Under the pieces are notes generated by a model. The model ran no database searches. It was given only the letters and a program-made list of their open reading frames with translations, and had not been told where the DNA came from. DNA of 64,000 nt. It comes from Dastarcus helophoroides (lineage: Eukaryota; Arthropoda; Insecta; Coleoptera; Bothrideridae). Positions 44,443 to 56,210 of the stretch are shown here, piece by piece. The position numbers and the translations under genes are program-made. How positions within the stretch are numbered: position 1 is the stretch's first letter; every line of letters begins with the position of its first letter. The stretch covers positions 27,788,598-27,852,597 of the forward strand of contig CM053330.1 of NCBI GenBank assembly GCA_028583605.1, in the 5' to 3' direction.

Positions 44443-44870
44443 GCATTGGCAATAAACCAAAAAAAAAAAAAAATAGCTACAATTTTTTTTAAAAATGACA
44501 TCCCTATTTCAATCATGGAAAGGCGAATTCCTCTTTGGACTTGAAGATGTTACACCAATGTTAAAATTAAAACGACGAAAAAGTCGATTTAGGAAAGAAG
44601 CAGAATCACATCTTAAGAATCAATATTAGTTTTAGATACCAGTGTCTAAAATTCTGTGAGTAAAAAACAATTACCACGACCGGAAGAATTAAAACAACAT
44701 ACCTGATACCTATACATACACAGATAACCAAGAAACACCTCTATTCAGCATAAAAGCTTATTAAAATGCAGCATAAATCCTGACAGAAATATGCAAGGAA
44801 ATGAGGACAATTCCATCGATGATTACTTTGGCTAAAGTCTCAAAAAAGCGATAACGAAGGAGTGAAAATT
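44443..44870. other. Intergenic, no feature recognised
   Basis: A poly(A) run at about 44460 and otherwise unclassified sequence. Confidence 0.35.
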
Positions 44871-44915
44871 ATATTGTAATGAAGTGTAGTTGTAAAATTT
44901 GTATTAGCAATTGGA

Positions 44916-45634
44916 CGTCGAGCGATGGTGTCGAAAATGTGTCACTTGCGCTGCATGCAAGGGCCCTCGCACAAGAACCAAAGGGTCCCTCAAGCAGTAT
45001 AATGTGTGAGCTCCATTTGAAAGAACTACAATCAATGTGGCAGCACCATTTTCAGCATAAGACGATGGAAACAAGTACAGCCTGGTGGCAATGGACTCAG
45101 TAAATGGCCTGAAGCTTTCGCCATTCCGAACCAGGAAGCTACCACAGTTGCAAGGGTTCTTGTGAACAACCTCCTCTGTCGATTTGGTCTAGACTCGAAT
45201 CAAGGAAGGAACTCGAGGGTCTTCCACGAGGTGTGCCGTCTTCTTGGGATAAAGAAACCTCGAACGACATCTCACAGTCTGATGGAATGGTGGAAAGATT
45301 TAACAGGACCTGGGAGGAACATCTTTTGAAGTCGTTTCCAAACATCAGAAAGACTAGGACCGACAACTACCACTGTTTCTAATGGTCTACGGCGCGGCAA
45401 CTCATGAAACTACTGCGGCTTCCGTGTGACTTGGTGTTTGGATAACCAAGGGAGACCTCCAGGGCGACAATGGATTTCGTAGACAGCTTGAGGGAAACGA
45501 TATTGAAGACACATGCCCTGGTACGGACGAAGATTAACTTGGCGATGGACCGGATAAAGACAATATATGACGTAAATGCCAACAATGGTGGTTTCAGTGA
45601 GGGCGAATTGGTGTGGCTCTACAACCCTCATCAA
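44916..45634 (+). pseudogene. Gypsy integrase fragment, upstream part
   Basis: Blocks in shifting frames: the end of the zinc site (CRKCVTCAACKGPRTR, about 44930), the core around GNKYSLVAMDSV and KWPEAFAIPNQEATTVA (about 45065-45150), NNLLCRFGL, a late-core block SQSDGMVERFNRTWEEH with the catalytic Glu (about 45275), and FSEGELVWLYNP (about 45597-45626). Frameshifts and stops separate them. The reading resumes at 48165 after the nested LINE. Confidence 0.82.
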
Positions 45635-48164
45635 ACAGCTTCAGAGCTCTTAAACACGCACTTTCCAGGATGCCAGGCCATAAGTGGCAAGGGCACTCAG
45701 CCTCTCACCCTAGAAATAGGGGCTGGGGGCTGGCTGTTCAGATGGTAAATGACACAAAAGTAAACTAGGCCGTACAATCCTTTGCTCCCTTCAAATCGCC
45801 AGGGTTGGACGGTATCTACCCTGCCCTGCTTCAGTGGGGAATGGTGTGGATCCAAAAATACCTGGTGCAAATTTTCAGAGCGTGTATTGCCTTTAAATAC
45901 ATACCCCGGGAATGGAGGGAAGTCAAAGTAATTTTTATTCCAAAACCGGGTAAATCTCAAGGTGAGGCTAAATCATGTCGCCCAATTAGCCTAACGTCTT
46001 TCCTACTGAAGACGTTGGAGAGGTTGTGCGACAGACATATAAGGGAAAGCCTCGATATACACTACCCCTTACATTCAAATCAACATGCTTTTACTTCCGG
46101 CAGATCTACCGAAACTGCGCTACATTCAGTAATTAGCAGGATCGAGAGATCGCTAGAAGTAAAAGAACACACCCTGGGTTTGTACTTCTGGACATAGAAG
46201 GTGCCTTTGATAGACCTAACTTCAATAGCATTTCTCTGGCGCTTGAGCGTAGTGGTATTGAACCCGCCTTGCGGGAACTCATACGACATATACTTGAGTG
46301 GCGAGCAATACAAGTTACAGTAGGAGACTATACGGTCAGAGAAATCGTAAGTAAGGGATGTCCGCAAGGGGGTATATTATCCCCCCTTATATGGTTAATC
46401 ATAGCGGATGACCTTATCCGAAAACTCAATGACCGGGGTCTTTATACAATTGGCTGCGCAGATGATATAACCATTCTGCTTTCAGGTAAACACGAGGGAG
46501 TACTCTTCGAGTTAATGCAAGACACCTTATATATAGTCGAGAAATGGTGTAAAGAACATTCCCTAGCAGCAAATCCTGCAAAAACGGAAATGGTTCTTTT
46601 CACGAATAGAAGGGAATCAGCACGACTAAAATTTCCCTAACTCATGGGAACCCAACTCGGTTTGTCAAATCGAGTGAAATACCTTGGTATTGAACTTGAC
46701 AGCAAACTGAGCTGGAAGTACCACATTGAAAATAAATTAAACAAAGCTTACAAGATCTTCTGACAATGCCGTGGTTCCATCGGGAGGTCTTGGGGGTTAT
46801 CCCCTAAGATGACCTTTTGGCTATACACGGCAGTCATCAGACCAATTGAAAGCTACGGAGTTATAGTTTGGTGGCCAAAGACAAAGTGCACCACTATAAA
46901 ACAAAAGCTAAATCACATCTAGAGACTAGCGTGTCTGGCAGTGATAGGAGCAACGAAATCCACTCCAACAGAGCAATGGAGGCGATCTTGTGCCTGCCAC
47001 CTCTCGATATATTTCTTGAGGGGGCGGCATAGTCTTCTGCTCTCCGTTTGCGAGCGGGAGGAATGTGGAATACGGTAGGTAAAATGGTGGGTCACCGGCG
47101 CATAATGGAGGGGGCGCTCCAAAAGGCACCTATTCTGGGTGCGCCGATGGACCATCTACCGGTGAAATATAACTTCACAAAATCCTACCGTATCAAAAAG
47201 GAAAAACTACAAGCAAGGATACCAGACGTAAGTATATACACGGATGGATCAAAAACAAATACGGGCACTGGAACAGGAATCTTCTCGGAAGACCTGAACC
47301 TAAATGTAAGTATTAAGCTAGATAAATACTCAACAATCTTTCAAGCGGAGATGTTGGGAATTTTATATAACGCCGAACAAATGACGCAACTGAACATTAC
47401 AGGAAAATATATCCAAATGAAGACGGACAGCCGGGCAGCCCTTAAAGCCCTGAGGAATGTGAAAACAAACTCAGTGCTGGTATAGAACGGCCACCTAGCT
47501 TTAGAACGTCTATCACAAGAGAATGCAATTGATCTAATATGGATCAAAGGACATTCTGGAAAAGAGGGAAACGAACGCGCTGACAAACTGGCGAGGAAGG
47601 GTTCGAAGGGACACTTCGTTGGACCAGAACCAACCCTTCCCCTGGCGAGATCAACCGTAAGATCCGTACTTAACGAAGAAATTTCTCGTAAACACAAGCC
47701 ATATGGGCATCAATAACAACATGCCGACAAACTCACGCATTCATTAGAATGCCGTGCAGGGAAAGGGCAAAACTATGCCTACAACTCTCAAGAAATAATC
47801 TCAGGAAACTTGTAGGGATATGGACAGGTCACTGTCGATTAAACAAACACCTCCACAGAATGGGAATTATAAACGACCCGAGGTGCAGATGGTGTTTAGA
47901 AGAAGATGAGAGTGTCGAGCACGTGATGTGTCACTGTCCGGCACTAGCATAAATCAGAGGATCCACGCTGGGGGACTTCTGGCCTAGTGTGGCCAGTTTG
48001 AAAGATGCGCATTCAAGGGACGCTCTTCAGTTTCTTAACAAGGTTGGGTGGTTGAATGAATGACCAAGGACACCTCAATTACAGGGATAGCACAATGGGC
48101 CCGAAAAGGGTGGCCTAAGTGCTGGCCTAAACTTTAGGCAACCCACAACGAATCCAGAATCCAG
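45635..48164 (+). mobile_element. 5'-truncated LINE nested in gypsy integrase
   Basis: Flanked by AACCCTCATCAA (45623-45634) and AACCCTCAGCAA (48165-48176), a 12-bp target duplication with one mismatch. The gypsy coding text continues across it. The LINE retains the RT, RNase H and C-terminal zinc-motif regions plus about 120 bp of 3' UTR, but lacks its 5' half, the usual outcome of incomplete reverse transcription. Confidence 0.88.
45650..48063 (+). pseudogene. LINE polyprotein remnant: RT, RNase H, zinc motif
   Basis: Plus-strand blocks in several frames: LDGIYPALLQWG and VIFIPKPGKS (about 45800-45955), CRPISLTSFLLKTLERLCDR (45978), GCPQGGILSPLIW (about 46358), CADDITILL with the catalytic Asp pair (about 46456), and the RNase H domain with IYTDGSKTNTGTG (47231), MKTDSRAALKAL and WIKGHSGKEGNERADKL (about 47540). 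The C-terminal motif CRWCLEEDESVEHVMCHC lies at about 47885-47940. An RNase H plus CCHC tail is typical of the I/LOA/R1 group. Many stops and frameshifts are present, so it is dead. Confidence 0.87.
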
Positions 48165-48315
48165 AACCCTCAGCAAAGGAAAAGAGTTTCCCCAAAGTTT
48201 ACACCATTTTGGGAAGGGCCATACAAAGTGCTCAAGTGGATCAACGACTTGGTATACAGAATCCAGCGTAGCCCCAGGAGTAAGATGAAAGTGGTACCCT
48301 TGAACAGAGTGTGAC
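48165..48315 (+). pseudogene. Gypsy integrase fragment, C-terminal part
   Basis: Resumes the integrase after the LINE. One frame reads KRVSPKFTPFWEGPYKVLK (GPY/F-type module) and VYRIQRSPRSKMKVVPLNRV up to a TGA at about 48313. It shows little decay compared with the upstream part. Confidence 0.82.
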
Positions 48316-48375
48316 AATATAGTGGCGAAGTGACTGATTGGAACTGATCGGGACGATTAGTCTTAAGAGGGAGAC

Positions 48376-48807
48376 AGTAACGAAGTGTAGTTGTAAAATT
48401 TGTATTAGTAATTGTGAGGCGTAAGAAACTCTCTAGAAACATTTGTTAATGGGAAGCGGCCCCGAGAATGAATCATACGGCAGATAAGCGTTCTAGACGT
48501 TTCGGCGAGCGCCAGCCCGATATGTACGGAGATCCGTTCTATACACCCGAGCGGTATAAATACGCGGTCGTCTTTCCTTCGAGTTAATCAGTTAGTTAGT
48601 TAGTCAGTCAGTCAGATAGTTAGATAGTCTGATAGTTAAGTAAATCACAATTGTAGTATTCCGAAATAAGTTTGAAATAAAGAAAAAAAAAGAGAATAGT
48701 AAGAAAAAGAATAACACACGGAACAAGAGAACTAAAGAACCCCGAAAAATTAAAAGAAAATACACAAAAATAGGAAAAGTCAAACATAAATAAATACACA
48801 TTGTACA
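48376..48807 (+). repeat. 3' LTR of decayed gypsy element (right edge approximate)
   Basis: It follows a purine-rich tract (AAGAGGGAGACA, about 48365), the likely polypurine primer. It contains TATAAATA at 48555, a GTTAGTTAGTTAG run just after (about 48593) and AATAAA at 48676. The order matches the solo LTR at 53506-53884. Confidence 0.65.
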
Positions 48808-49440
48808 TATTTGGGTATCTTGGGAACATTTTCATGTATGTCCAAACAGTAAATAAACCTCCATATTGTTCAACTTTTTTTTTCCAATGCAACTTAACGA
48901 TTCAAATTTAATGACAATTACTGGAAAAGTTAATGACCATTATTGATTATTGCATTCCAATTACTGGTAAAATGACATTGACAAATAAAAATAAATATTT
49001 TTATTAAAAAAAAATTATTTTTTGATAAAAAACGAGTTGGTAGTTTCATAGCAAAGAAACTAATCTTCCTCTTAGGAATTGGTGGTATTAAAAAAATGCA
49101 TCCAGTTTTTTCGATGTCAGTAATAAGTTAGTGGTACGTCTAATAATGACAATTTACTGGTGCCACTACCCTATTTTCATTTTAAATAAATGCCTAAAAT
49201 AACGACACTTACATCATATTATATCAGGTAATAATAAATTTAAAAGTATAGTAAAACCCATTTATTATGTCTTCCCTTACGATGACCAACCGTTTTATAT
49301 GACGTAAACGTAGTAGGAGATTTGAATTTAAATATGACCTTTAGTCTGCTTTTATTATCTGCTTTTTATGACGTCCGCTTATTACGATCGGTTTTCCATT
49401 CCCCTTCAACTTCAGTGTATTTACCATTGAAAGAATTTAT
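48808..49440. other. Intergenic, no feature recognised
   Basis: AT-rich sequence. No convincing coding frame or element ends. Confidence 0.35.
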
Positions 49441-49479
49441 ATTTAATAATTTTAATTTGGGCAATTCTTATATTTATTG

Positions 49480-49745
49480 CATAGATCGTACAAAATATGT
49501 AGTTATCTTGTAGTGTTATTGTGTCATTTTTTAAAGTTTAATCCACTCGCAAAGGGTAACCCCATTATGCCTTCAAAGCACTGCGAGCACCGCCTTCTTA
49601 AACAAGGATAAATTGTAATTTTTGGGAAAAATTCCTTTCGGTAACAAGTTCCATAACTTGGAAGTTCTACAGAAAAAAGAGTCTCCGTAGACAGAAGTCC
49701 TCACTGTGTCAAGCTGGACCGCAATTAAATCAATTACAATTTTCA
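49480..49745 (-). mobile_element. 3' fragment of Jockey/CR1-type LINE
   Basis: The minus strand encodes AVQLDTVRTSVYGDSFFCR and SKLWNLLPKGIFPKNYN, the C-terminus of the LINE at 56936-59725. It continues into the same 3' UTR (TTTAATCCACTCGCAAAGGG inverted) and ends near CTATGCA plus an AT-rich tail. The C-terminal frame (49573-49755) is open here, whereas it is broken in the longer copy. Confidence 0.82.
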
Positions 49746-51174
49746 ATTCGTGCATATTATATAAATCATGATTTGTAAAAATGGATTTTGTTTAAATTTT
49801 AATAGAAATTCGATAAAATAGAGACAGTACTTTCTTTTGCATACAAATTTGTGCTGAAAAGGAGTCTGCGTCTTACAGATTTTACGACTATGGCGAAGTT
49901 ACGCCCTCAACCTCAACTGTCATGCCTAGTCTCTGGTTATGCCCATAGCTGCGTGGTATTTTCAGCAAATGATGACTCATTGAGCTTACAATTAGTGTTC
50001 AAATGATTCATTGGCAGCAAATGACTCGCCTGCGGCAATGACTGACCCTCATGGATGTTATATCAGCTAACTATTCGTGAATTGTGGATAAATGTTTCTA
50101 TTATATCCGTGATAATGACCGGAATTGAATGTTCCACTATTAAAACTGCAGGTGTACAATAAATTGTTTATTTACAAGAAATTTGTTATAAAAAATAGTT
50201 TACAATACACAACTGATATAAAAAATCAATCATACTATAGGGAAGTTCAAATTTGTTTGTCATAATTGTTAAAATTATAAAAATGATATAACAGGATATC
50301 CTACAGTGAATTTATATTAATATAGTTTCATTAAAAATTTGTATGTTAGAAATAACCCTCTCTTTAGCGGTATAAAAAGGACAACATTGAAGAAACAGTA
50401 GCAGATAATCCTGGAAACTACTCGGCGCCTGCGCAACCGACTTGGTGTCACCACAGCTACTTATTTCGTTCTATTTTAAGTTCTTGAATTTATGGAACTA
50501 GAAGTGATATTTTCGACCATTCATTTTCAATTTCAAATTTATTTGACAATAACGAACTAAATCATATTATAGGAATATTCTTTCACACTCTACAATTTAT
50601 TAAATATAAATGTTGCATCCACTATCTTTTAATCACAGTCAATTTAAACCTAAATTTAATTATGAAATGTAAGGCATATGAAATACACGCATCTTTATAG
50701 TAAACTAAAACAGAATATAAATATAGCTTACGCTCCAGTGAGAGCAATACATTAGCTTAACCGAGCTGAAAATTTTGCATTTCATAGCTAGGCACAATCG
50801 TTCAAAAAAAAAATAACCGACTACAGAATTTATTAACTTTCTGTTTCCCTAACAGAGGCACACAACACAATTTGCATGATTAGGATAATTTTTGATATCG
50901 CAGTGTATCACGAACTTAGAATAATATTAAGAGCACTAACTAAAATTTTGGAGATCAAGTCAATTTTATGTATATCAAGTCTCTTGTTTATAACTTGCAT
51001 GATACACATTCAATAAGTAGTAAACTTATCTGATATTTAATTTCTTAAAACGTAATAAAATGATAACATATACTCTAGATTAGATACATGATATAACACA
51101 AATTTACAGCCTATCGAAGAAGCTGTGAAAACTGCATTCACAGCATAACCTCACTTTTTTAAACGTAAAACTGC
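49746..51174. other. Probable 3' UTR of STARD3-like gene and downstream
   Basis: It follows the minus-strand stop at 51175. A candidate minus-strand AATAAA lies at 50167-50172, implying a 3' UTR of about 1 kb. Otherwise no feature is seen. Confidence 0.35.
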
Positions 51175-51379
51175 TTAAACCAATCTCTCAGTTTCGTTTA
51201 TTTGTTTAATGTGTATTCTTAAATATTTTACATAGTTAAACAACATTTCAACCAAAGCTTTTTTTAATACGGCCTTCGGTATCCATAGGTTGAGATTGAC
51301 GCTAAATACCCACTGAAAACTGCATTTTCGTCCCTCCGCTAGAGGCTGCAGGAACATACAGCAGGTGCCATTTTCACCC
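51175..51379 (-). CDS. STARD3: STARD3/Start1-like gene, last exon (START C-terminus)
   Basis: It encodes the final 67 residues after the split Arg codon: GENGTCC, FQWVFSVNLNLWIPKAVL and the C-terminal helix with ALVEMLFNYVKYLRIHI, then TAA at 51175-51177. In START domains this is the end of the beta-grip fold and the long helix that closes the lipid pocket. The acceptor is TGTTTAG before 51379. It joins the previous exon in phase (AG+G gives Arg in YIRGENG). Human STARD3 has the matching VRGENGP segment. Confidence 0.9.
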
Positions 51380-51631
51380 CTAAACACAAAGCAATTTTAA
51401 CTCAGGGTGACAGGTTTTCGAATCAACATCGTGGGGTGGACTGTACTAACACAATGCAATTGAGAATGATTATTTCTATACTTTCTTATTTCAATTACTT
51501 TTCATATTTACAACGTCCATGTAATGATTTTAGTGTTTAACGACAAAATTTCTAAAAAAATACCTAAATATGAAGTTTAAGATAAAAATTTTAGAACACA
51601 AAAACATTAAAATCCTTCACCCATGTTTTAC

Positions 51632-51915
51632 CTTATGTATTCTTCGCCTATCGGTGCACCGCCGTGCTCGGTCGATATGGTGGTCAAAAGGTAGCTCCGC
51701 TCTTCCACCATGGTCCAGTGCCTCAGCGTGATAAAATCTCTACTTTGGACTAAACCACCCCCGCCAGCGGCAGAAATTTGATACGTTATATCGGTATATT
51801 CGTCGATGATCTGAAGCCTGTGGGCTTCCAATAGATCGGGGTTCCATTGTGGTATTTTTTCTACATTGTAAAAAAGTTCTTCAAGAACACACTTCGGTGG
51901 TATATCCAGTTCCGC
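51632..51915 (-). CDS. STARD3: STARD3/Start1-like gene, central START-domain exon
   Basis: This exon encodes 94 residues plus two bases, between acceptor TATATTTAG and donor GTAAAA. It starts AELDIPPKCVLEELFY and contains IPQWNPDLLEAHRLQIIDEY, YQISAAGGGGLVQSRDF and LRHWTMVEERSYLLT. These are the hallmark blocks of the START lipid-binding domain. The AAGGGGLVQSRDF signature with the preceding IDEYTDITYQ is closest to the STARD1/STARD3 (StAR, MLN64) group that binds sterol. START proteins of this group move cholesterol between membranes. Confidence 0.93.
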
Positions 51916-52043
51916 CTAAATATAAAAAGTAAATCGCGTCAACGAAATTAGGAAACTTAGATTCCTAACTTTAGTTTAGTAATTATCTGGTTTGTTTTCA
52001 CTAACATGAAGATTAGGAACATCAAACATAATACACCTTTAGG

Positions 52044-52329
52044 CAGGGGTAGTCAACCTTTTGTACATTTTTAGCGATTAAATGTTCATATCGCCCACTG
52101 AGAAACTAGGAAAAATATTTGTTGACTAAAAAAAAAGTGGCAGCTACAAATTTTTGATGACCAAAAAAGTTCCTGTCATTTCAATTATTATATGGAGATG
52201 CCTGCCGTATATCATTTGATTTTCCCACTTATTCTTACGATTTACCAGTGCTTTCCTCAAAACTCACCACCCGCCAAAAACCTTCCAACACCCACTAGCG
52301 GGCCATACGGACCAGGTTGACTACCACTA
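52044..52329. mobile_element. hAT-type MITE in STARD3-like intron
   Basis: The left end is CAGGGGTAGTCAACCTTTTG. The inverted right end is TAGTGGTAGTCAACCTGG. Flanks CCTTTAGG (52036-52043) and CCTTTAAG (52330-52337) match at 7 of 8, an 8-bp target duplication. No frame is present in the 286 bp. Confidence 0.85.
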
Positions 52330-52377
52330 CCTTTAAGTATAAGGTAATTAAGAGACGAGTTGGAGATTGAAACTTAC

Positions 52378-52527
52378 AGTAATTTTGTAAATGCGGCCAG
52401 TCTTTGGAATTGTCAAGCAATAAACGTGATCCAATCCGTTTTTCTTTTCCAGGCGCCAATCTGTATGTTCTAATAATAACCAGGAATCGTCCAAAGCTTT
52501 ATTAGCTAAATGTCGATATTTCTCTTC
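52378..52527 (-). CDS. STARD3: STARD3/Start1-like gene, START N-terminal exon
   Basis: Exactly 50 codons, phase 0 at both ends, between acceptor CAATTATAG and donor GTAAGT. It reads EEKYRHLANKALDDSWLLLE, HTDWRLEKKNGLD and VYCLTIPKTGRIYKIT, the first helix and strands of the START domain. The next exon follows directly with AELDIPP. The preceding exon is at 63267-63439 across a 10.7-kb intron. Confidence 0.9.
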
Positions 52528-53030
52528 CTATAATTGCGATAAAAATAATAGAAATAATACAGGTGAAAATAAGCCAACTACCGTGAGATCCATTATCGGA
52601 AATACGCGTCTTAAAAATAGTAGATCAAAAAATGATGCTGATTTATAAGTAACACCAACTTATCTTACTAACAAAGCAGGGGATTTACATCTTTTAAATA
52701 TTAATATCAACCGAATATTTTATGCAAAGCTTCGATTTCAAATCATTGAATATTTAGACAAAATTTGGATATCCACAAAAAATACAGGGTGTTTAAATAA
52801 CTGTGTAGGTACTATACACATAAGTAATCATAAGTTACAGATTTTACATTAACAATCACACATTAATAATGAATAATTATTGCTATTAGATTGGCCAGGC
52901 CAATCTTGGTCAATAATAAAAAGGGTTTGTGCTTCGCGATCCCTGCATCACAGCAGTGACTCCAATTTGATGGGCTGTACCACAATTTCACATTTGTTTA
53001 AATCTCGTTATTTTACAAATTGTCACTCGT
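52528..53030. other. STARD3-like intron, no feature recognised
   Basis: Unclassified intronic sequence; nothing supported. Confidence 0.4.
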
Positions 53031-53342
53031 ACAAAAAAATTACAAATATTTTCTTGTTAAGAATCACCTACTCCACAAATTTCATAATAACTAGGTAACT
53101 AACAGTTCAGACTGAATGAAGGAATAGACTACAACAAGAGCAAGAAAATTCTTTAGGTTTTAATCCACATCTCATTGAAATCGGTACAAAAAAAGTACAA
53201 ATGTTTTTTTAAAACAAATCGCCTGCTCCACAAATTTCCCAATAACTAGCTAACTAACTGTTCAGTTTGAATCAAGGAACAGAATACAACGAGAGCAAGA
53301 AAATTCTCTACGTTTTAATTCACATTTCACTGACATCGGATT
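53031..53342. repeat. Tandem duplication, about 155-bp period
   Basis: Two diverged copies (from about 53031 and 53186) share ACAAAAAAA, CCACAAATTTC, ATAACTAG, AACAGTTCAG-like text, AGAGCAAGAAAATTCT and TTTAAT. They lie in the STARD3-like intron. Confidence 0.75.
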
Positions 53343-53505
53343 AACATTACCCCATACAAAAACAAGTAGACAAAAACTGAGTATTCATACCATACACAAA
53401 TAGGCGTATGAAAAAGCTTCAATTTTATATGTAAACTAGGTTAGGTTAGAAAAATCGTCATTATTAGAGACCTGAATATCTGCATTTGCATATGCCAATG
53501 CATAT

Positions 53506-53884
53506 TGTTACGCGCTTATCGGTTCCAATTGATTAACACGTGAATTGAATAATACCCACTTTATTTTCAAACTCAACTCTGATCACTACAACTGAACAAT
53601 TAACTTACTTATTGACTTCTACTAACTCACTAACTACCCAGACCCTAACTAACTAACCACGCGAGGGAGAGCTGGCCGCTTTATATGGTTTTGGCTTCCA
53701 GGTTCCAGAAAAATCTCGCAGATAAGGCTTATCGTTTGCCGAAATTTCTGGAACGCTTATCTGCCGTTTGCTTCTGTTACCGCGGCCGCTTTCCCCTTAT
53801 CAGATCGTTCTAGAAACTTTTCTTACGTACTAAATTCTACAATTCTATTCTAAATTCTATTATATCTATTTACATTGCGTTACA
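53506..53884 (-). mobile_element. Solo LTR of a gypsy-type element
   Basis: The ends are TGTTACGCGC and TGCGTTACA, and the 4-bp duplication ATAT sits at 53502-53505 and 53885-53888. The minus strand shows TATATAAAG, a following GTTAGTTAGTTAG run and AATAAA, in the order of an LTR with promoter and polyadenylation signal. GGCAGATAAGCGTTC and TTTCTAGAA link it to the LTR at 48376. No internal region remains, so it arose by recombination between two LTRs. Confidence 0.88.
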
Positions 53885-54039
53885 ATATTTAACCCATTTC
53901 CACCGGTTACTACATATTTCACCTAAAATCTAAGGATGATACGTATTTTCGCTATATTTTCAATATTTTTCGATGGGTACTTAACAATTGCAGTATTACT
54001 AAGCATTGAGTGAAACTTTTACTCTCCTTGAATAAAGCA

Positions 54040-56210
54040 GTCGAACGAAAATTTAAAATCAACTAGTTTTTCATCTTTTCTTCAGAATTCTGCTCTTTTT
54101 GCAAATTTTGTCTTTTATTTTAAAATATCGAATTTATTATTAAAATGTGACTTTTTTCTTATCAAAATCTGATCTCTTTAAAAATCCTGAATTTTTACTT
54201 AAAATTTTTCGTTTTTCTTTTTTTCAAAATTTCCATTTTTCAAAAGTCGGCCTTTTTTGAAAATTTCCACTTTTTTAAAATCCGAATTTCTACAAATTTC
54301 GACTTGTTTATCAAAATTTACCTTTTCCTCAAAATGTGGTCGATCTTTTGATAAAATAGTAAAAACTTTGAAAAAAAATTTTGAAATTTCTGAATTTTTG
54401 TAAAAAATAAAATAAAAAGCCTAGCGCCTTTGGAAATTTCAAGGTTTTCGAATTTTTTTTAAATCCAATTTTAGACATTTTCTGACATTAAGGTAGGGCA
54501 CAGAATTAAAGTCAAGAAAACAAATATTCAACTGGAAAATTTAAAAGTTTTTCTCAAAATTTAACCATTTTTCTTTTCAAATTTTAAGTCGCTGAGATAT
54601 TTTGAGTTTCTTCTAGATTTCGTCTTTATCCTTGAAATTTCTTTCCTAAAATTTGACTTTTTGTCAAAGTTTCGTTCTAAATTTCGAAGTTTTTCTCGAA
54701 ATTTCGTCTTTTTCAAAGCGTTATTTTTTTTAACATTGGATTTTTTTTAAATCTTCTGCCTGCTAGAATCAAAACTTTTAGGTATTTTTACTGTTCGTAC
54801 AAAATTTAACTTTTTCTCGAAGTTTTCGTGTTTATCTCAAAATTCAGTATTTAATATTTTTGGAAGACGACTTTTAAAATTTGTCTTTTTTAGAAATTTC
54901 GATCTTTTTGTCTAAATTTTTATTTTCTTTTCAAAATTTGTTTTTAGAAATTAATTTGGATTTTTTCCTTGAAATTCGTCTTTTTCTCCAAATTTCGACA
55001 TTTTTCTCAAAAATCATCATTTGGAAATTTGGACTTTTATGTCAACATCATATCCATTATAGTCTTAATAATCTCAACATTGGTTTCGAAATTAATATTT
55101 TTTTCAAAATTTCACTATTTTATTGAAATTTAACTTTTGTGGGAAATTTGTAGTGTTTTCTCAAAGTTTCGTCTTTTTGCTCGAAATACATCTTTTTCGG
55201 GATTTTCTACTATTTCCTCAAAATTGTTTTTTTTTTTCTCAAATTTTTATTCCGAAATTCCAAAGTCTGCTGTTGTTCTCGAAATTTTCCTTTTTTTTGA
55301 AATTCTATTATTTTAGGTTTTTTTTTCTAAAAATTTAGATCTTTTAGAATCTGAATTTCCAGAAATTTCGACTGAATTCCTAAAGTTTCTAGAAATTTCA
55401 GTTTTTTCCTCAAATTCATCTTTTTCTTGAAATTTTATTCCTTTTTCTTGAAATAAGTGTTTTTCCTAAAATTAGGATTTTTTCTTAAAATTCCACTTTT
55501 AGCCTTATAATTCAAAAATCAACTTTTTTGGAAATCCCGCCATTTTTTAGTAAAATAATAATTTTAAAGAATAAATTCGAAATTTTCAATAAAAGAAAAA
55601 TGTAACAATTCAGACGGATTCGAAGTATATGTTAGATTTTGACAAAAATACAAAAGTTTTAAAAAATTCGAAATTCCTAAAAGAGAAAGGTTTATAAAAA
55701 AATGAAAACTATCAAAAAAAAAAGATAGAAAAATTCGCAAAAGGTCTAAACTTTCAAATAAAGAGAGAAATTTTCAAAAAAAAAAATCAATGTTGAAAAT
55801 GTTGAATTTTGAAAGTCGCAAATTTGATAGTCACAGTTTTAAAAAGTCGACATTTACAAGTATCTGTTTTAAAAAAAGACAAGATTTTCAAAAAACTTTG
55901 CAATACTCAAATAAAGTCAAAATTTTAAAAAAATAAAATTTTCAAACTCGAAATTTTGAAACGAAGAAATCGAAATTTTAGTAGAAAGCCGAAATTTTCA
56001 AAAAGGTAAATCCATCATGAAATTTGTTATAAAAACTTTCGAATCTCAACTTAAATATTTGGAAACGTATCAAAAATTTAAAATCAACCATCTCAGAACA
56101 AAACAAAATTCAGGATTTATTTAAACTAAATTGATTTTGAGAAAAAAAAAAATTTCGAGAATAACTTTTAAATTTAGGTAGGCACATACTACAAATTTGT
56201 CAAAATTTTA
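54040..56210. repeat. Strand-switching degenerate AAATTTCGA tracts
   Basis: From about 54050 to 55550 the plus strand is pyrimidine-rich (CTCAAAATTTCGACTTTTTT-like). From about 55560 to 56200 it is purine-rich (GAAATTTTCAAAAAAG-like). The two runs meet abruptly near 55555. Low-complexity frames at 54881-55126 and 55123-55338 are by-products. The tract lies in the STARD3-like intron. Confidence 0.6.

Larger units (their letters stand above)
44875..48807 (+). mobile_element. Decayed gypsy element split by a nested LINE
   Basis: It starts with about 40 bases of 5' LTR (TGTAATGAAGTGTAGTTG, 44875-44913). These are followed directly by integrase sequence, so gag, protease, RT and RNase H are deleted. 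The integrase is interrupted at 45634 by a LINE and resumes at 48165. The 3' LTR starts near 48376 (GTAACGAAGTGTAGTTG) and carries TATAAATA at 48555 and AATAAA at 48676. Its right edge near 48807 is approximate. LTR text such as GGCAGATAAGCGTTC is shared with the solo LTR at 53506-53884. ATAT precedes the left LTR. Confidence 0.8.

Noticed and set aside
45139..45634. Minus-strand frames at 45139-45366 and 45379-45634
   Set aside because: Antisense shadows of the gypsy integrase fragment.
48593..48640. GTTAGTTAGTTAG run as a telomere-like repeat
   Set aside because: It lies at the expected transcript start of a gypsy LTR and recurs at the same place in the related solo LTR.
54881..55338. Two plus-strand frames rich in Phe and Leu
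   Set aside because: They are pyrimidine-rich AAATTTCGA tract translated; Phe/Leu content follows from T-rich DNA, not a membrane protein.
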